64,000 nucleotides of DNA from Cryptosporangium aurantiacum (GCF_900143005.1 NZ_FRCS01000019.1:1-64000); one strand, 5' to 3'. Shown: positions 32,072 through 42,299, numbered from the stretch's first letter. Notes: generated by a model from the sequence alone, not told the origin. Program-made: numbers and translations.

Positions 32072-33675
32072 ACGCGGAACTTCTCGACGACCGACCGCAG
32101 TTCTCGCGCCGCGGCATCCAGCGACGACGCCGCTGCCGTCACCTCGGCCAGCTCCGCCGCCGTCCGCTCGCTCGCCTGCGCCACCCCGGACACGTTCGCG
32201 GCGATCTCGCCGGACCCCTCGGCGGCCCCGGAGACGTTGCGGGCCATCTCGGCGGTGGTCGCGGTCTGCTCCTCGACAGCGGCGGCGATCGTGTTCTGGA
32301 ACGCGCTGATCTGACCGATGATGTCCGAGATCTCAGCGATCGCGACCACCGCGGCGTTCGTGTCCCCCTGGATCGCGTCGACCTGGCCGACGATGTCCTC
32401 GGTCGCCTTGGCGGTCTCCTGGGACAGTTCCTTGACCTCGTTCGCGACCACCGCGAACCCCTTGCCCGACTCGCCGGCGCGCGCGGCCTCGATCGTCGCG
32501 TTCAACGCCAGCAGGTTCGTCTGTTCCGCGATCGACGTGATCGCCCGCACGACCGACGCGATCTCGGTCGAGGAGTCGCCGAGCCGGGAGACGATCGACG
32601 TCGTCGACTCGGCGGTCGTGACGGCGTGCGCGGCGACCCTCGCCGCTTCCGCGGCGTTGTGGGCGATCTCCTGGATCGACTGACCCATCTCCTCGCTTCC
32701 CGCCGCAACCGTTTGGACGTTCGTCGAGACGTGCTCGGCGGCGCTCGAGACGCGACCGGCCTGAGCAGCGGTTTCGTGGTTGCTGGCGGTGAGCGTCTGC
32801 GCGGTCGTCGACAATCCACCCGCGAGGCCGGTCAGCGTGGCCGCGCCGTGGCTGAGCGCGGTGACCGCGGCCCGGGTGTTGTCGACCGCCTCGGCGAGCG
32901 CGCGGTCGGCGGTGGTGACCTCGTCGGCTCCGTTCGGCTCCGGCGTCGCGGTGAGGTCTCCGGCGGCCACGCGGCGCAGCGTCTCGACGGTGCGGTCGAG
33001 CGGCCGGGTGATGCTCCGGGTGACGACGAAGGCCAGTAGCGCAGCGAGGATGATCGCGACGACGAGCGCGGTCAGCACCGCGGTCTTCACGGCCCTGGCG
33101 GCCGAGTTCGCGTCGGCCTGCTCGCTCTCCAACCGGCTGTTCAGCGACGACACCATCTTGTCGACGTCCTCGACCAGCTGGAAGTAGATCTCGTATCCCG
33201 GCCCCAGCACGATCGCGTCGCCGGCCGCCAGCGAACCGGCCGCGTACGCGGCGACGGCCTTGTCATCCTGCTCGAAGTACTCGACCCAGGCCGCGCGGAT
33301 CCCGTCGAACAGCTCCCGCTCGGCCGACGTCAGGTCGCCGGTCGGCATCGAGTCCAGCACCGCCTCCAGCTTCTCCCGGGCGGCCAGGAACCCGGCCCGG
33401 TTCCCGGACGACGCGGCGACGGCCTGCGCGGGTCCGATCCGGCGGGTGTCCCAGGCGTAGGCGACCTGCCATCCGCTGACGTCGGCGTCGTAGAACTTGA
33501 TCGATTCCGAGACCCGCACGACGTTCTCCAGCGTCCGGGCGCGCGACGCGGACGACTGCTGGGCGTTGATGCCGAGCACGGCACCGACGACCGCGGTGCT
33601 CAGGATCACTACGACGACGACGAACGCCACCGACAACCGCGTGCCGATACGGAGCTTGCGCAGTAGCCCGGACAC
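32068..33675 (-). CDS. Methyl-accepting chemotaxis protein 1
   Basis: A 535-residue receptor. Membrane segment 1 is at residues about 14-36, a periplasm-equivalent helical sensor spans 37-195, membrane segment 2 is at 197-219, HAMP at 220-272, and the cytoplasmic signalling hairpin tip is at about 381-416 ([34 protein letters not shown]). The end RSVVEKFRV resembles that of receptor 2 (39025-40641), without a CheR-tethering pentapeptide. It implies a chemotaxis system and motility elsewhere in the genome; the ligand is unknown. GTG start. Confidence 0.93.
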   Translation of the reverse strand: MSGLLRKLRIGTRLSVAFVVVVVILSTAVVGAVLGINAQQSSASRARTLENVVRVSESIKFYDADVSGWQVAYAWDTRRIGPAQAVAASSGNRAGFLAAREKLEAVLDSMPTGDLTSAERELFDGIRAAWVEYFEQDDKAVAAYAAGSLAAGDAIVLGPGYEIYFQLVEDVDKMVSSLNSRLESEQADANSAARAVKTAVLTALVVAIILAALLAFVVTRSITRPLDRTVETLRRVAAGDLTATPEPNGADEVTTADRALAEAVDNTRAAVTALSHGAATLTGLAGGLSTTAQTLTASNHETAAQAGRVSSAAEHVSTNVQTVAAGSEEMGQSIQEIAHNAAEAARVAAHAVTTAESTTSIVSRLGDSSTEIASVVRAITSIAEQTNLLALNATIEAARAGESGKGFAVVANEVKELSQETAKATEDIVGQVDAIQGDTNAAVVAIAEISDIIGQISAFQNTIAAAVEEQTATTAEMARNVSGAAEGSGEIAANVSGVAQASERTAAELAEVTAAASSLDAAARELRSVVEKFRV

Positions 33676-33759
33676 CCGACCCCCACCGATGAGATGACGC
33701 AGTTCCCTATCGACGGGCGATCACCGGAGTGAAGATTTACGCGCCACTAGGCTGACGGC

Positions 33760-34572
33760 ATGAGCCTGACGCTGATGGCTGTGCACGCCCACCCGGACGA
33801 CGAAGCCACCGGCACGGGCGGGATCCTCGCCCGGTACGCGGCCGAGGGAGTCACCACGATCGTCGTCACCTGCACGGACGGCAGCTGCGGGGACGGGCCG
33901 GGCGGCGTCAAGCCGGGTGAGCCCGGCCACGATCCGGACGCCGTCGCCGCGGTCCGGCGCACCGAACTGGCGGCGAGTTGCGCCGCGCTCAAGGTCACCC
34001 ACTCCGAGATGCTCGGCTACCGCGACTCCGGGATGCCGGGCTGGCCAACCAACGACGCTCCCGGTTCGTTCTGGTCGACGCCGGTCGCCGAGGCCGCCGC
34101 GCGCCTGGCGGCGCTGATCACGCAGTACCGGCCCGACGTGATCGTCACCTACGACGAGAACGGCGGCTACCCGCACCCCGACCACCTCCAGACGCACCGC
34201 GTGACGATGGCCGCGGTCGACCTGGTCGGCGACGTCCCGAAGGTGTACTGGGGCGCGACGCCCCGGTCGTGGATGGCGAACATCGTCGAGCAGATGCGGG
34301 AGCTCGGCGTCGAGTGGGACGAGTCGGAGACGGCCGATGCGCCGCAGGGCGTGCCGGACGAGCAGATCTCGGCGTGGATCGACGTCAGCGCGGTGACCGA
34401 CCAGAAGTACGACGCGCTGGCCGCGCATGCCAGCCAGAGTGACGGCGCGTTCTTACTCGACCTGGGCCGGGAGCGGTTCGGCCAGATCATGGGCACCGAG
34501 ACGTTCGTCCGGGTGCGGGACACCACGAACGCTCCGACGCCGGAGACCGACCTGTTCGCCGGCTTGCGCTGA
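33760..34572 (+). CDS. PIG-L family deacetylase (MshB/Mca-like)
   Basis: A 270-residue protein with the zinc motif AHPDDE at residues 10-15 and HPDH at 139-142, giving the three metal ligands of the LmbE/PIG-L family. In actinobacteria, members act on mycothiol: MshB removes acetate from GlcNAc-Ins and Mca splits mycothiol conjugates. The length and start (MSLTLMAVHAHPDDEA) fit these better than sugar deacetylases, but which one cannot be told by eye. Single gene with a strong hairpin after it. Confidence 0.85.
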   Translation: MSLTLMAVHAHPDDEATGTGGILARYAAEGVTTIVVTCTDGSCGDGPGGVKPGEPGHDPDAVAAVRRTELAASCAALKVTHSEMLGYRDSGMPGWPTNDAPGSFWSTPVAEAAARLAALITQYRPDVIVTYDENGGYPHPDHLQTHRVTMAAVDLVGDVPKVYWGATPRSWMANIVEQMRELGVEWDESETADAPQGVPDEQISAWIDVSAVTDQKYDALAAHASQSDGAFLLDLGRERFGQIMGTETFVRVRDTTNAPTPETDLFAGLR

Positions 34573-34608
34573 CCCGCCTCGGGCGACGCACTCACTCACA
34601 GCGAATTC

Positions 34609-34642
34609 AGCGGGCCACGTATCAGCGGATACGTGGCCCGCT
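34609..34642 (+). terminator. Strong hairpin after the PIG-L gene
   Basis: A perfect 15-bp stem, AGCGGGCCACGTATC (34609-34623) with GATACGTGGCCCGCT (34628-34642), loop of 4 nt. Followed by CTGTGTCT rather than a long T tract. A second smaller repeat (CACGCCGT...ACGGCGTG) follows before the next gene. Confidence 0.7.
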
Positions 34643-34710
34643 CTGTGTCTGCGGAGGAGACACGCCGTCTGCCGGATACGGCGTGCCGAACGACCGGGCG
34701 AGGAGCAGAG

Positions 34711-34944
34711 ATGGATTACGCGATGACCCTGGAAGTGGTCCGGCGGGCCGAACAGTTCCACGAGGTGTTCGACGAGGCTCGCCGGATCGGCCGGTTCGAC
34801 GGGGTGGCCGACGCCCGCCGGAAAGCGGCCGAGGCACTGCCGTTCGGCGCGGAGGCCCTGTTCCGGCGGCTGACGACGCTGCCGTGCCTGATGAGCCGCC
34901 CGGACCTCGCCGAGCACTTCCTGGACGGCAACTTATCCGACTGA
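34711..34944 (+). CDS. Hypothetical 77-residue protein
   Basis: Small helical protein beginning MDYAMTLEVVRRAEQFHEVFDEARR, then DARRKAAEALPFGAEALFRRL. ATG with AGGAG upstream. No recognised domain, membrane segment or signal. Its 3' end overlaps that of the convergent acetyltransferase gene by 12 nt. Confidence 0.6.
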   Translation: MDYAMTLEVVRRAEQFHEVFDEARRIGRFDGVADARRKAAEALPFGAEALFRRLTTLPCLMSRPDLAEHFLDGNLSD

Positions 34945-35490
34945 AGGCCGCCGGCGGCGCATGCGGACGCGGGTCAGGACCTGGCCGTCGAGGTGCACGG
35001 TCTCGACCTCCTCGCGCGTGTACCCGTGCCGTTCGAACACCGGTGCCGCCCGCCACGACGCGTGGGTGACCAGCGCGTCGAGGCCGTGCCCGGCGGCCGC
35101 CTCGTCGACGGCGGTGAGCAGGGCGCGGGCCACGCCGCGTCCGCCGTGGGCGGGGTCGACGAACAGCTGGTCGACTTCGCCGCGTTCCAGCTTCGTCCAG
35201 GGTTCGAGCGCGACGCTCGCGAAGCCCGCGACCGCGCCGTCGTGCTCGGCGACGAGCGTGAGCGTGTGGTCGATCAGCGTGCGGTGTTGCGGAATCGAGC
35301 GTGCGCCCGCCCAGGCCTCGAGCTGGGCGGCGTCGTAGTGCGTGGCGGCGGACTGCCGGATCGCGCGCAGGCTCAGCGCGCAGAGGTCGGCGGCGTCCGC
35401 GGCCGAGGCCCGCCGGACGGTGACCCCGCCGGTGTCAGCTCGGCGGACGGTTGCCGGCCCGCCGCCAGAAGGTCCCGGATCGCTCGTCAC
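34933..35490 (-). CDS. GNAT-family N-acetyltransferase
   Basis: A 185-residue GNAT protein. The acetyl-CoA-binding motif is VDQLFVDPAHGGRGVARALL (residues about 108-127), followed by the YTREE helix. The N-terminal 25 residues are disordered and the fold starts at VTVRRASAADAADLCAL. Substrate unknown. A later start at GTG in front of TVRRA would drop the tail. It converges on the small gene at 34711. Confidence 0.85.
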   Translation of the reverse strand: MTSDPGPSGGGPATVRRADTGGVTVRRASAADAADLCALSLRAIRQSAATHYDAAQLEAWAGARSIPQHRTLIDHTLTLVAEHDGAVAGFASVALEPWTKLERGEVDQLFVDPAHGGRGVARALLTAVDEAAAGHGLDALVTHASWRAAPVFERHGYTREEVETVHLDGQVLTRVRMRRRRPSVG

Positions 35491-35562
35491 CCCGCGACCC
35501 TACGCTGCCTGCCGGTTTCGCCCGACCGCCCCCGGGAACCCGCGCCGGAGGAGGTACCGACG

Positions 35563-35917
35563 ATAACCACGCAACGAACGCTCGCGGTCGCCGTCACCGG
35601 CTCGACGGCACGCTGGCCTCGGGTCTCCTCCCGCTGCTGACCGCGGACGACCGGATCGGCCGCGTGGTCGGCCTCGCGCGCCACCCGCCGCGCGCCGACG
35701 GTGCGGTCGAGCAACTCCGGGGCGACGTCCGTGACCCCGACGCCCTGCGCACCGCCTTCGACGGCGCCGACGTCGTCGTCCACCTGGCGTTCGTGGTGCG
35801 CCCGTGCGCGGTGGCCGGCCCGCGGTTCGTCGGCGCGAAGGGGCCGGCCCGTTCGTGCATACCGACGACGTCGGGCAGGCGCTGCACCGGTGTGCACTGG
35901 GCACCGTCACTCCGTAG
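35563..35917 (+). pseudogene. NAD-dependent epimerase/dehydratase remnant
   Basis: After a good GGAGGAGG the expected start is ATA instead of ATG. The first frame reads LAVAVTGST, then one base appears lost near 35608 and coding moves to a second frame: GTLASGLLPLL, GDVRDPDALRTAFDGADVVVHLAF. This jumps from about residue 75 of a normal epimerase straight to the C-terminal part (VVRPCAVAGPRFVGAKG), then shifts again to FVHTDDVGQALHRCALGT and a TAG at 35915-35917. The middle ~130 residues are gone. Start loss, frameshifts and an internal deletion make this a clear pseudogene of the Rossmann NDP-sugar epimerase type. Confidence 0.78.
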
Positions 35918-35959
35918 CACTCCCTGACGGTTCCGCGCCGTGTCCGGGTGGAAAGCTGG

Positions 35960-37048
35960 ATGATTGTGACCGACGCTCCCGTTCCCGCACCCCGGCCCGC
36001 CGAGGGCGATCCGCAGACGCCCGGCGCGCCCGACCACAGCGTCAGCAGCGCGGTCCCGCCGCAGTGCCCGACGCGCACCCGCCTCTATCAGGACGGCCGC
36101 GTGATCGCCGAGGGTTTCCCGGCCGAGGAGATCAGCGACCGGCTGGCGTCCACGCCGGACGGTGTCGTCTGGCTGGACCTGCACGAACCGGACGAGGCCG
36201 ACCTCGGCATCGTCGTCCAGGAGTTCGGCCTGCACCCGCTCGCGGTCGAGGACGCCGTCCAGCAGGAGCAGCGTCCCAAGCTCGATCGTTACCCCACCCA
36301 CCTGTTCGCGAACATGCACGCGGTCGCGTTCGACGTCGACGGCGCGGAGCTGACCACCAGCGAGGTCAGCGCGTTCATCACCCCGCGAGCGTTGATCACC
36401 GTGCGCAAGGCCGCGTTCGACATCGACGCGCTACAGGCCCGGTGGGACGCCAGCCCGGAGCTCGCCTCCGGCGGCGTCGGGTTCCTCGTGCACGGCTTGT
36501 TGGACGCCGTGGTCGACGGCCAGTACGACGTTTCCGAGCAGCTGGACGACACGCTCGACGATCTCGAGGACCAGCTGTTCGCGGCGCGCCGCGAGCCGGG
36601 CGTCGACGTGCGGCGCCGGGCGTTCGAGCTGCGCCGGGTCGTCCTGCAGCTGCGCCGGGTGGTCGCGCCGATGCGGGAGGTCGTCGAGCGGATCCTGCGC
36701 AACGCCGGCGAGCACCACCTCGCGCACGACCTCCTGACGCCGTACTTCGAGGACGTCCACGACCACGTGCTCCGGGCCGCCGAGACCGTGGAGAACGCCC
36801 GCGACCGGATCGCGAGCATCCTGGAGAGCGAACAGAACTTCCAGGGTCAGCAGCTCAACGAGGTGACGAAGAAGCTGGCCGCGTGGGCCGCGATCATCGC
36901 GGTGCCGACCGCGGTGACCGGGTACTACGGCCAGAACGTCCCGTACCCCGGGTTCGAGCACCACGCCGGCTGGATCGTCAGCACGACGGTGATCGTCGTC
37001 CTCTCGACCGGCCTCTGGCTGCTGCTGCGCCGCCGCGGCTGGCTCTGA
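35960..37048 (+). CDS. corA: CorA-like magnesium/cobalt transporter
   Basis: A 362-residue protein with a long cytoplasmic alpha/beta funnel (residues 1-290), a helix bundle rich in charged residues, and two C-terminal membrane segments (about 301-318 and 333-353). The pore motif reads GYYGQN where many CorA proteins have YGMN; GQN variants are known in actinobacterial branches. Transports divalent metal. The ATG at 35960 is preferred over GTG 35948. It ends in RRRG, the usual basic tail. Confidence 0.88.
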   Translation: MIVTDAPVPAPRPAEGDPQTPGAPDHSVSSAVPPQCPTRTRLYQDGRVIAEGFPAEEISDRLASTPDGVVWLDLHEPDEADLGIVVQEFGLHPLAVEDAVQQEQRPKLDRYPTHLFANMHAVAFDVDGAELTTSEVSAFITPRALITVRKAAFDIDALQARWDASPELASGGVGFLVHGLLDAVVDGQYDVSEQLDDTLDDLEDQLFAARREPGVDVRRRAFELRRVVLQLRRVVAPMREVVERILRNAGEHHLAHDLLTPYFEDVHDHVLRAAETVENARDRIASILESEQNFQGQQLNEVTKKLAAWAAIIAVPTAVTGYYGQNVPYPGFEHHAGWIVSTTVIVVLSTGLWLLLRRRGWL

Positions 37049-37049
37049 G

Positions 37050-37520
37050 CTAGGTACCGGGGAGGTAGGGCGGCGCGACGCCCCAGCCCCAGCGCGGCAC
37101 CGGGGCCTGCTGCACGATCTCGGCGCCCGGGGCCGCGTTCGCCAGCGCGATGCGCGTCCCCCATTCGACGTAGCCGACGAACGCGGCGCGGAACTCCGGG
37201 TCGGCCGGAAGGCCGGCGTCGTCGGCCGCCAGGCTCATCAGCGACGCGAAGCGGAAGCGCTGCTCGTTCGTGATGCCGAGGTTGACGTGCTTGTTCACCA
37301 TGTGGTGGTAGCCGCCGTGGTGATCGGTGTAGTCGGCAGGCCCGCCGAACACCTCGCTCCACCAGGCGGTGACGTGGGTTCGGTGCTCATCGGACACCCC
37401 GCCGGGGAACAGCGGAGACAGGAGTTCGTCGCCCTCCACCCGGTTGTAGAAGGCGTTGATCAGGCGCTCGAACGCGGGACGGCCGCCCGCCCAGTCGTAC
37501 AGCGTGGGGATCTCTGACAC
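37050..37520 (-). CDS. Group II truncated haemoglobin (GlbO type)
   Basis: A 156-residue globin. TLYDWAGGRPAFERLINAFY is the A/B helix start; Tyr in AFYNRV, then LSPLFPGG, the EF region HVTAWWSEVFGGP with the group II Trp pattern, and the proximal His in HHMVNKHVNLGI. Probably binds O2 or NO. The C-terminus is extended by RWGWGVAPPYLPGT. The start at GTG 37518-37520 matches the family; an upstream ATG adds six residues. Confidence 0.9.
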   Translation of the reverse strand: MSEIPTLYDWAGGRPAFERLINAFYNRVEGDELLSPLFPGGVSDEHRTHVTAWWSEVFGGPADYTDHHGGYHHMVNKHVNLGITNEQRFRFASLMSLAADDAGLPADPEFRAAFVGYVEWGTRIALANAAPGAEIVQQAPVPRWGWGVAPPYLPGT

Positions 37521-37538
37521 GTGTAACACTGTAATCAA

Positions 37539-37566
37539 TCGCGCCCCCGCGTGGGCGGGGGCGCGA
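37539..37566 (-). terminator. Terminator of the aldo/keto reductase gene
   Basis: A perfect 12-bp stem, TCGCGCCCCCGC (37539-37550) with GCGGGGGCGCGA (37555-37566), loop of 4 nt. It stands 13 nt after the stop of the gene at 37579-38589 read on the minus strand; GATTGATTAC follows on that strand. Confidence 0.75.
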
Positions 37567-37578
37567 AAGAAAGTCCGC

Positions 37579-38589
37579 TCAGCGATCGGTGATGATGTCC
37601 CGCATCGTCCCGTCGTACGGGTACTGCCCGTGGACCGCGCTGACCGTCGCCAGCCGGTCGAGCTCGGAGTCGGTCAGGTTCCAGCCGACCGCCCCGAGGT
37701 TCGCCTCGAGCTGGTCGAACCGGGAGGCCCCGATGATCGGCGCGGTGACGCCCGGCTGCTGCACGACCCAGCGGATCGCGACCTGGGCGATGGTTTTCCC
37801 GCGCGCGGCGGCCACCTCCTGCAGCGCGTCGACGATGCCCCAGGTGTGCTCGTTCGCGTACACGTCCCAGGTCTCGCTCCAGCCCTCCTTCTCCGCGGTC
37901 TCGACCCGCGAGCCGGCGGGCGGCCCGGTCAGCTCCCGGGTGTAGCGGCCGGAGAGCCATCCGCCGCGCAGCGGCGCCCAGGGCACCATGCCGACGCCCT
38001 CTTCCAGGCAGACCGGCACCAGCTCCCACTCGGTGGCGCGCGCCAGCAGGTTGTACTGCGGCTGCAGCGTGAGGAACCGCTCGTAACCGAGCGCGCGGCT
38101 GAGGTCGAGGGCCTTCTGCAGCTGCCAGCCGGTGACGTTGCTCGCGCCGAGGTAGCGGACCTTGCCGGCGGTGACCAGCGCGTCGAGTGTCGAGAGTGTC
38201 TCCTCCAGCGGCGTGGCCCGGTCCCAGCCGTGGATCTGGTAGAGGTCGACGTAGTCGGTCTGCAGGCGGCGCAGGCTGGCGTCGATCGACGCGATGAGGT
38301 GCTTGCGCCCGAGCCCCACGTCGTTGACGCCGGGGCCGGTCGGGAAGCGCACCTTGGTGGCGATCACCCATTGATCGCGGTCCCGGCCCTTCAGCCAGCG
38401 GCCGGTGATCTCCTCGGAGGCGCCGCCGCCGTAGACGTCGGCGGTGTCGATGAAGTTGCCTCCGGCGTCGGCGTAGGCATCGAGCATGCGGCGGCTGTCG
38501 GGCTCGTCGGCCTCGCGGCCGAACGTCATCGCGCCCAGGCAGAGTTCACTGACGGTGGTTCCGGACCGTCCTAGGTATCGGTACTCCAT
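37579..38589 (-). CDS. Aldo/keto reductase
   Basis: A 336-residue AKR with the beta/alpha barrel order visible: [36 protein letters not shown] with catalytic Asp and Tyr, VIATKVRFP with Lys, [13 protein letters not shown] with His, and [17 protein letters not shown] near the NADP site. Resembles the YghZ/Kvbeta-like branch acting on aldehydes. Substrate unknown. Single gene ending in a clear hairpin. Confidence 0.92.
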   Translation of the reverse strand: MEYRYLGRSGTTVSELCLGAMTFGREADEPDSRRMLDAYADAGGNFIDTADVYGGGASEEITGRWLKGRDRDQWVIATKVRFPTGPGVNDVGLGRKHLIASIDASLRRLQTDYVDLYQIHGWDRATPLEETLSTLDALVTAGKVRYLGASNVTGWQLQKALDLSRALGYERFLTLQPQYNLLARATEWELVPVCLEEGVGMVPWAPLRGGWLSGRYTRELTGPPAGSRVETAEKEGWSETWDVYANEHTWGIVDALQEVAAARGKTIAQVAIRWVVQQPGVTAPIIGASRFDQLEANLGAVGWNLTDSELDRLATVSAVHGQYPYDGTMRDIITDR

Positions 38590-38623
38590 GGCGACGAGTC
38601 AAACCCCTGGAGCGCACTCCAGG

Positions 38624-39010
38624 TCAAGCGGTCGAGTCCGGCGTCGTCAACGCCGACGTGGACGCGCAGACCCGGCTCACCTGTTGGGAGAGTTCCTGTG
38701 CCCGGTCGAGCCGGGCGCGGGTGATCTCGGTCCACTCGTCGACGACCCGCAACTGCGCCCGCATGACGTCGGCCCTGGCGTCGTCCACGGCCGACGTCGC
38801 CGCCGACACGTCCGCGCGGCTCCCACCGGCACGGGTCACCGCGGCGAGGTCGGCGGCGCGTACGGCGAGCCGCCGCACGGTGGTGGCGAACTCGTCGAGG
38901 ATCGCCGCGCACCGGGCCTGCGCGACGCCGTCCTCGGCGTCGGCGACCACGCAGGCCTCGGTGAGGGCCGCGCGCTGGGTCTCCAGCGACTCCTCCGACG
39001 GACGTTCCAT
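38624..39010 (-). CDS. Hypothetical helical protein after chemoreceptor 2
   Basis: A 128-residue protein predicted to be almost wholly alpha-helical (Ala, Arg, Glu and Val-rich, e.g. LRVVDEWTEITRARLDRAQELSQQV), with single cysteines near 20, 34 and 117. No signal peptide. It starts 14 nt after the chemoreceptor 2 stop and is probably cotranscribed. A role in signalling is conjecture from position. Confidence 0.6.
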   Translation of the reverse strand: MERPSEESLETQRAALTEACVVADAEDGVAQARCAAILDEFATTVRRLAVRAADLAAVTRAGGSRADVSAATSAVDDARADVMRAQLRVVDEWTEITRARLDRAQELSQQVSRVCASTSALTTPDSTA

Positions 39011-39024
39011 GCTTCCCGCCTCCC

Positions 39025-40641
39025 TCAGACCCGGAATCGGCTGACCAGCGCTTGGAGGTCCGACGACATGCGCGCCAGCTCCTCGGCCGAGCGCTGGGTC
39101 TCGCCGACGGTGGCCGTGGTGGTCTGTGCCGCCGCCGCGACGCTGGCGATGTTGTCGGCGATGCTGGTCGAGCCGGTCGACGCCTCGGTGATCGATCGCG
39201 TCATCTCGTTGGTCGTCGCGGTCTGCTCCTCGACGGCCGAGGCGATCGTCATCTGATAGTCGTTGATCTGCGCGATGATCGTCGAGATCTGCTCGATCGC
39301 GGCCACGGCACTCTCCGTGTCGGCCTGGATCGCCTCGACGCGTTTGGAGATGTCCTCGGTCGCCTTCGCGGTCTCCTGCGCGAGGTCTTTCACCTCGTTG
39401 GCGACGACCGCGAAGCCCTTACCGGCCTCACCGGCGCGCGCGGCCTCGATCGTGGCGTTGAGCGCCAGCAGGTTGGTCTGCTCCGCGATCGACGTGATGA
39501 CCTTGACGACGTTGCCGATCTCGACCGACGACTCACCCAGCTTCGCCACCGTCGCGTTGGTCTGCGCGGCAGCGTCCACCGCCCGCGACGCCACGCCGGC
39601 CGCGTCGTTCGCCGACTGCGAGATCTCCCGGATCGCCGAACCCATCTCCTCGGTACCCGCGGCCACCGTCTGCACGCTCCGCGACACGTCCTCCGACGCC
39701 GACGCCAGCACGCTCGTCTGCGCGGAGGTGTCCTGGGCCGTTCCGGAGATGGCCTCGGCCGAGGCGGTGAGCTGCAGGGAGGAGTCGGACAGCGTCCGCG
39801 CGGAGCTCGCCAGCGCCGCCACGGTCTGCCGGATCGACTCGATCGCCCGGTTCACCGACTGCGCCATCCGCCCGACCTCGTCGCCGGAGTCGACCCGCGC
39901 GTGCTGGGTCAGGTCACCGTCGGCGACCCGGTCCAGCACGTCCTTGACGTGGGTCAACCGCCGGGCGATGCCCCGCCCGACCAGCGTCGCCAGCACCGCC
40001 GCGGCGATCAGACCCACGATCAGCACGAGGACGATCAGCGTCCGGGCACTCACCGCCGCGGAGTGCGCGTCGTCGGCGGAGTCGGTCGCCTCGGTGGCGT
40101 CGAGTTCGGTCAACGTGGAGATCGTCGTCGTGAACGCCTTCTCGACGCGCGCGAACTCGGTGGTCCGGGCCGTCCCCTCGGCCGGCACCGACACGCCGGA
40201 CGGGACCGGGTCCTGGAACAGCAGGAAGTTCGCCAGCGCGACGTACGTGGTGAACGCCTCGTCGAACGCCGCGACCTGCGTCTTCCACTCGGACGAGCTG
40301 CTGGGGTGGGACTGGAACTCCGCGAACGCGGTGGTGACCGCCTCCTGCCCGGCCTTGACCATCTGTTCGCTGTCGGTCGCGGTCGGCACCACGTAGATGT
40401 TGAGGATCCCGCGGTACATCGACGCGAGGCCGGCCTCGATGCCGACCAGCGCGTTGAGCCGGGCGATGTTCTCGTTCTTGACGTTCTGGATCCGGTCGTC
40501 CAGCGAACCGAGCCGCTGCCAGGCCAACCCTCCGGTGACCAGCGCGACGACGGCGACGACCGCCACCGCCAGCAGGATCTTCTGCCCCACCCCGACGCCC
40601 GAGAGCTTGCCCCCGGTTTCCGTGTCCCCCGCTGTCGTCAT
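39025..40641 (-). CDS. Methyl-accepting chemotaxis protein 2
   Basis: A 538-residue receptor with membrane segments at about 22-40 and 200-222, a helical ligand region between them (a four-helix-bundle-like MCP sensor), HAMP at about 223-275, and the signalling tip [20 protein letters not shown] / [14 protein letters not shown]. It differs from receptor 1 mostly in the extracellular part. ATG at 40639-40641. An upstream frame extension exists but looks non-coding. Followed by a small cotranscribed gene. Confidence 0.93.
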   Translation of the reverse strand: MTTAGDTETGGKLSGVGVGQKILLAVAVVAVVALVTGGLAWQRLGSLDDRIQNVKNENIARLNALVGIEAGLASMYRGILNIYVVPTATDSEQMVKAGQEAVTTAFAEFQSHPSSSSEWKTQVAAFDEAFTTYVALANFLLFQDPVPSGVSVPAEGTARTTEFARVEKAFTTTISTLTELDATEATDSADDAHSAAVSARTLIVLVLIVGLIAAAVLATLVGRGIARRLTHVKDVLDRVADGDLTQHARVDSGDEVGRMAQSVNRAIESIRQTVAALASSARTLSDSSLQLTASAEAISGTAQDTSAQTSVLASASEDVSRSVQTVAAGTEEMGSAIREISQSANDAAGVASRAVDAAAQTNATVAKLGESSVEIGNVVKVITSIAEQTNLLALNATIEAARAGEAGKGFAVVANEVKDLAQETAKATEDISKRVEAIQADTESAVAAIEQISTIIAQINDYQMTIASAVEEQTATTNEMTRSITEASTGSTSIADNIASVAAAAQTTTATVGETQRSAEELARMSSDLQALVSRFRV

Positions 40642-40819
40642 GCGCGCCTCGACCTCGTGTACCGACCGGTGACCGGCCACTCGACAGTTGTCCGTTCCGA
40701 TCGGCCGGCCGGGCGCCCGGCTGAAGGTTTCTGCTCCGAGCTGCACCTGAGCAGCACTCCGCGCGCGGTTTGAGAGAATCGAGAGGTACGCCCCCTCACC
40801 ACGCGGAGTTGACCCCGGC

Positions 40820-41497
40820 ATGCGCCTGATCCTGATCCGCCACGGCCAGACTCCGTCGAACGTCGCCCACCTGCTCGACACCGCCGTCCCCGGACCCGGC
40901 CTGACCGAGCTGGGCCACGAGCAGGCCGCGGCGCTGCCTGCCGCGCTGGCGGACGAGGACATCGAGGCGCTGTACGTCTCCACGCTCGTGCGCACGCACC
41001 TGACCGCGGCCCCGCTGGCGGCAGCGCGCGGCCTGGAGCCGGTGGTCCGCGACGGCATCCGCGAGGTCGCGGCCGGTGACCTGGAGATGCTCGGCGACAA
41101 CGAGTCGGTGCGGATCTATCTGACGACGGTGTTCGGCTGGTCGAAGGGCGAGCTCGACGTCCGGATGCCCGGCGGTGAGGACGGACACGAGACGATGGGC
41201 CGGTTCGACGCGGTGGTGGCCGAGGCGGCTGGCACCGACGCCGGCACGGTGGCAATGGTCAGCCACGGTGCGGCGATCCGGGCGTGGGTCGCGGCGCGCG
41301 CGGACAACGTCGAGGTCGACTGGGCGGCCGAGAACGCGCTGAGCAACACCGGCATCGTCGTCCTGGAGGGCTCCCCCACCGACGGCTGGAAGGCGCTGAC
41401 CTGGGAGGGCAAGGCCGTCGAGCTGCCGGAGGACACCGGGACCGGCGCCGACAGCGGCCCGGCGGGCCGTCCGGTGCACGACCCTACGAGCCGGTAG
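40820..41497 (+). CDS. Histidine-phosphatase family protein
   Basis: A 225-residue phosphoglycerate-mutase-like enzyme. LIRHGQT at residues 5-11 carries the catalytic His, [14 protein letters not shown] the conserved Arg, and [11 protein letters not shown] the second His. The C-terminal 25 residues are a polar tail. Acts on a phosphomonoester; the substrate (sugar phosphate, phosphoglycerate or other) is not shown. The end overlaps the convergent nuclease-like gene by 14 nt. Confidence 0.9.
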   Translation: MRLILIRHGQTPSNVAHLLDTAVPGPGLTELGHEQAAALPAALADEDIEALYVSTLVRTHLTAAPLAAARGLEPVVRDGIREVAAGDLEMLGDNESVRIYLTTVFGWSKGELDVRMPGGEDGHETMGRFDAVVAEAAGTDAGTVAMVSHGAAIRAWVAARADNVEVDWAAENALSNTGIVVLEGSPTDGWKALTWEGKAVELPEDTGTGADSGPAGRPVHDPTSR

Positions 41498-42263
41498 TCA
41501 CATCGAGGTCGGCCAGCACGCCGTAGTGGTCGCTGAGCCAGACGCCGTCCACCGGGCGGTCGCCGACCAGCTGGACACCCTCGATCCGCGCGTTCGCGAC
41601 GAACACGTAGTCGATCCGCTGCCGGATGCCGGGCTGCCCGATCAGCCGCTCGATCTCGGCGGCGCCCAGCGGGTTGTCGACCGTCCAGGTGTGTCCGGGT
41701 CCGTCACCCGCGACCGCCCACGCATCCTGGTACCGCCCGGCGAGGTAGCGGATACTCGGGCTCTCCGGCTCCGCGTTGAAGTCCCCGGCGACGATCGTCG
41801 GCAGCGCGGTGCGGTGGCGGGCGTCGAGGTCGGCCACCTCCCGCACCTGACGCTCCCGATACGCCTCGGCGTCCGGCTTCCAGAACGTCGTCGGATGAAG
41901 CAGCAGCACCGGACCGAGGCCGGGAAGTCCGACGGACGCGGCGAGCGTGTACCAGTACAGGCCGTCCGCCGTGCGGCCCTCGACGACCTCCAGCACACGA
42001 TGCGGCCAGCGGGTCGCGATCGCGCTGCCGCCGTACACGTCGGCGTCCGGTGGCAGCTGGTCGAGGACGGCCTCCTGGTGCGTGGTGCGCAGCCCGACGC
42101 CGTCGACCAGTTCGGCGAGCTGATCCCGCTCACCGGGGTAGCAGACCTCTTGGAACACCACGAGGTCCGGCGCCAGCCGGCGCAGTTCGGCGTTGATCCG
42201 CGCGGTCCGGCGCGGGTCACCGGCGTCGTGTTGGACGTTGATCGTCAGGACGCGTAGGCGCAT
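41484..42263 (-). CDS. Endonuclease/exonuclease/phosphatase family protein
   Basis: A 259-residue EEP-fold protein. TINVQHD and VVFQEVCYPGE give the Asn and Glu of the metal site; IVAGDFNAEPES has the GDFN motif; IDYVFV and LSDHYGVLADL complete the active site. Members cut nucleic acids, phosphoinositides or sphingomyelin; no signal peptide is visible, so a cytoplasmic substrate is more likely. Start at ATG 42261-42263. Confidence 0.9.
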   Translation of the reverse strand: MRLRVLTINVQHDAGDPRRTARINAELRRLAPDLVVFQEVCYPGERDQLAELVDGVGLRTTHQEAVLDQLPPDADVYGGSAIATRWPHRVLEVVEGRTADGLYWYTLAASVGLPGLGPVLLLHPTTFWKPDAEAYRERQVREVADLDARHRTALPTIVAGDFNAEPESPSIRYLAGRYQDAWAVAGDGPGHTWTVDNPLGAAEIERLIGQPGIRQRIDYVFVANARIEGVQLVGDRPVDGVWLSDHYGVLADLDVTTGS

Positions 42264-42299
42264 GGGTCCGGTGTTACCCCTCACGGGTAGCGTGCAGCC

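Noticed and set aside
36930-36960. GQN instead of GMN in CorA as a disabling change
   Set aside because: This variant pore motif is common in actinobacterial CorA-like proteins as I know them, so it is not evidence for loss of function.
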